A DNA stretch of 7,413 bases, from assembly GCA_007121485.1 (NCBI GenBank), contig SKKM01000227.1:1-7413 (forward strand). Reading direction: 5' to 3'. The notes under the pieces were generated by a model. It searched no databases. It was given only the letters and a program-made list of their open reading frames with translations, and had not been told where the DNA came from. Shown here piece after piece: positions 5,537 to 7,413 of this stretch. The number at the start of each line of letters is the position of its first letter. Positions within the stretch are counted from its first letter, which is position 1. The DNA comes from Wenzhouxiangella sp. (GTDB taxonomy: Bacteria; Pseudomonadota; Gammaproteobacteria; Xanthomonadales; Wenzhouxiangellaceae). A program made the translations under genes and the position numbers.

Positions 5537-5568
5537 CGCAAGCCCGGTGGAACTTGGCGGGGCTTGCG
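5537..5568. terminator. 9-bp inverted repeat between convergent genes
   Basis: CGCAAGCCC (5537-5545) and GGGCTTGCG (5560-5568) are perfect reverse complements separated by 14 bases, beginning 4 bases after the stop of the membrane-protein gene. A strong RNA hairpin would form on either strand. The neighbouring gene on the minus strand ends at 5632, so the position suits a terminator or a shared 3'-end stabiliser. There is no T-run on either side, so it is not a canonical intrinsic terminator; Rho may do the work and the hairpin protect the 3' end. The remaining 63 bp to 5632 hold nothing I can identify. Confidence 0.5.
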
Positions 5569-5631
5569 AATCCGTCCGGCAATCCTCTGCTTTCTGAACT
5601 TGTTCCGTCTCGCGTGATGGCCGCTTCTTGG

Positions 5632-7413
5632 TCAAACCGTCACCGCATTGCCGCGGAAGATGCGGGCCAGGTAGCGGCTCTGCGTGGGACTGACGGCGGG
5701 CACGCAGCACAGCAGCACGGCCTGGACCATGCGCTCCATCTCCTCGGCCATTTCCTGGTCGTTGCTGGGCTCCTCCGTGCGCGCACGGCGGGTCAGCTGG
5801 ACCTGGTTGACGGCCGGTTCGGTCGGCAGGCGCTCGCCCTCCACGCCCAGGGTCACGGTAAAGGCATGCAGCGAATTCTTGATGAACAGGGCCAGCGCGA
5901 ACTCCTCGCGGGTGGAGGCGCGCGAGGTCTCCGGCGTGACCAGCACGATCTGGCAGCGCGGCATCAGCGCGCACTTGCGCGCGATGCGGAAGTGATGGGT
6001 CAGCTGCTGATCCAGCAGGCGGGCGAAGGCGTCGCGCGACAGCACGCGGTTCCAGTCGCCGCCGGCCTCGGCGGCCAGGGGATTGAGGGGCAGGCGGGCG
6101 AACGGGGTGCTGACCACGGCGTCGATGCGCCCGGTTCTGGCCCGCACCGCATCGAGGCCCTTTTCCAGCGCTTCGCCGATTGCCTCCACCGCAATGGCGC
6201 TGTCGGCGGTCGGGGCATCAATCGCTGCAGCAATCGCCTCGGCGGTCTCGGTCGTGCGCGTCAGCACGCTCAGGGAGGCCACGTTTTGCGCCAATACACC
6301 GTGGGCGATGGCCACCAGTTCGTCCTGCAGGGCCTCGCCAATGACCACCACGTGCCGTCCGGCCAGCTGGGCCAGGTCTTCGGCACCCGGCCTGAGCATC
6401 ATCTCGCCCTCGGTCACCGAGCGATCGAACTTGAGCCCGCCCGACGGGTGGAAGGTCTCGCCGCTGACGATTTCATCGGCCAGGCTGAACACGGTCGACA
6501 GCGCCACCTGCTCGTCGGTCGGCATTTTGTGCAGGTGCAGGCGGTTGAGAATGCCAGCCTCGACCTGCTGGGCGGTGCGCTCGATATCGCGCGGGTCGAA
6601 GAAATCGCCGTCCGGCGGCGGAGCAAAGGTCTTAAGAAAGCCATCGGCCTGGGTCTGCTCGATGGCGCCGCCCAGCAGCAGCCGGTTCATCAGCTTTTCG
6701 GCCAGTGGGCGCGACATCAGGTAGCGGGTGGCGGCGGCCTCGGCCCGGCCTTCGCCGACCTGAGCGGCCAGCCGCCGCAGCGCTGCCGGCGCCGTGTCCC
6801 AGGCGCGCAAGTCCGCTGCGGTATTGGCTGCCAGACGTTGCAGGATTTCCGCCCCATCTGCCCCTGCATCGAGGCTGGCCAGCACGGCCTGGTGCACCCG
6901 GTTCAGGCGCTTGTTTTCCAGGATCAGCCGGCCGCGCCGGGCAAACAGCCCGGGCGCGCCGCCCAGGCCGCGCAGGCGCGCCCCGTCCACCGGCCCCGGC
7001 GCCATGGCGTTGATCTGGATCTCCGGGCCCATATGGCGCGAAAGAATCTCGGCCATGGCGCGCTGGCCGGCTTTGGACACCGCATAGTCGGCGCGGTTGG
7101 GGTAGGCCACGGCGAGGTATTTCTCGCCGCCGAAATAGCTCGACACGTTGAGAATGCGGCCCGAGCCCTGCTGCTTCATCAGCGGCGCGTACTTGCGGAT
7201 CAGTGACCAGTTCGAGGTCAGGTTCGCTTCCAGGGTGCGGTTCCAGGCTTCCAGCGTCATGTCCACCACCATCTCCTCGGCGCCCGAGATGCCGGCATTG
7301 TTGATCAGGTAGTCGACCTGGCCGAAGACCTCGATGGAATGCTCGAACAGCTGCTGCAGCTGATCCTCGCTGCCGACGTCGATGCCGGCCAGGATGCGCA
7401 CGCGGTCCTCGCA
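5632..7413 (-). CDS. mcr: bifunctional malonyl-CoA reductase, C-terminal half (partial)
   Basis: 593 residues are visible, open at the right edge with no start. Residues 38-41 are NNAG, 89-95 NVSSYFG with the SDR catalytic serine, and 110-114 YAVSK with the catalytic Tyr110 and Lys114. The surrounding YPNRADYAVSKAGQRAMAE, IQINAMAPGPV, GLFARRGRLILENKRLN and GETFHPSGGL, and the C-terminus RIFRGNAVTV, agree closely with my memory of Chloroflexus aurantiacus Mcr (about 1,220 residues), where they lie in the second half. In that enzyme the C-terminal half reduces malonyl-CoA to malonate semialdehyde with NADPH and the N-terminal half reduces this to 3-hydroxypropionate. From about residue 350 a second Rossmann-like unit (VVVIGEAL) lacks the GxxxGxG motif. 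The NADP-binding glycine motif of this domain and the whole N-terminal half would lie beyond 7413. Convergent with the uppP pair. Ordinary SDR is excluded by length and by the extended motifs. Confidence 0.9.
   Translation of the reverse strand, partial: CEDRVRILAGIDVGSEDQLQQLFEHSIEVFGQVDYLINNAGISGAEEMVVDMTLEAWNRTLEANLTSNWSLIRKYAPLMKQQGSGRILNVSSYFGGEKYLAVAYPNRADYAVSKAGQRAMAEILSRHMGPEIQINAMAPGPVDGARLRGLGGAPGLFARRGRLILENKRLNRVHQAVLASLDAGADGAEILQRLAANTAADLRAWDTAPAALRRLAAQVGEGRAEAAATRYLMSRPLAEKLMNRLLLGGAIEQTQADGFLKTFAPPPDGDFFDPRDIERTAQQVEAGILNRLHLHKMPTDEQVALSTVFSLADEIVSGETFHPSGGLKFDRSVTEGEMMLRPGAEDLAQLAGRHVVVIGEALQDELVAIAHGVLAQNVASLSVLTRTTETAEAIAAAIDAPTADSAIAVEAIGEALEKGLDAVRARTGRIDAVVSTPFARLPLNPLAAEAGGDWNRVLSRDAFARLLDQQLTHHFRIARKCALMPRCQIVLVTPETSRASTREEFALALFIKNSLHAFTVTLGVEGERLPTEPAVNQVQLTRRARTEEPSNDQEMAEEMERMVQAVLLCCVPAVSPTQSRYLARIFRGNAVTV

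Noticed and set aside
5554..7206. Open plus-strand frame of 550 codons opposite mcr
   Set aside because: It is antisense to a gene with clear homology; its Gln/His/Arg/Gly-rich composition is typical of shadow frames in high-GC DNA, and it has no recognisable domain.

Overview
This 7.4-kb, high-GC, gene-dense window looks like chromosomal DNA from a proteobacterium, most likely a gammaproteobacterium. The reasons are a ZapE-type ATPase, a cytochrome c5-like protein, an UppP of ordinary length and proteobacterial-type Shine-Dalgarno and -10 motifs. I cannot assign a genus. No tRNA, rRNA, CRISPR, transposon or phage gene was seen.

Layout: (1) Positions 1-940 hold an alpha/beta hydrolase on the minus strand, whose stop overlaps the start of a further minus-strand gene that runs off the left edge. 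(2) A TetR-family regulator (1019-1621, plus) diverges from the hydrolase across a short promoter region containing palindromes that could be operators. (3) On the minus strand, a likely transcription unit contains a membrane-anchored c-type cytochrome (3508-4014), a COG2945-like alpha/beta hydrolase (2758-3414) and zapE (1644-2738). zapE ends tail to tail with the TetR gene, 22 bp away. (4) A 295-bp divergent region (4015-4309) carries a perfect TATAAT for the cytochrome, a stem-loop with AAGGAGGG in its loop at the predicted cytochrome mRNA 5' end, and a GC-rich hairpin in the leader of uppP. (5) uppP (4310-5119) is followed 6 bp later by a gene for a small unrecognised four-helix membrane protein (5126-5533). 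(6) A long inverted repeat (5537-5568) separates this pair from the convergent gene at 5632-7413.

The most notable gene is the last one. Its 593 visible residues match, motif by motif and through to the C-terminus, what I recall of the C-terminal half of the Chloroflexus-type bifunctional malonyl-CoA reductase (Mcr). This enzyme converts malonyl-CoA to 3-hydroxypropionate in the 3-hydroxypropionate bi-cycle. The N-terminal half lies beyond the right edge. The other genes are housekeeping (undecaprenyl-phosphate recycling, cell division, electron transfer) or generic hydrolases. I see no multi-gene novel system, but Mcr in this setting, the unknown partner of UppP and several structured leaders deserve a second look.
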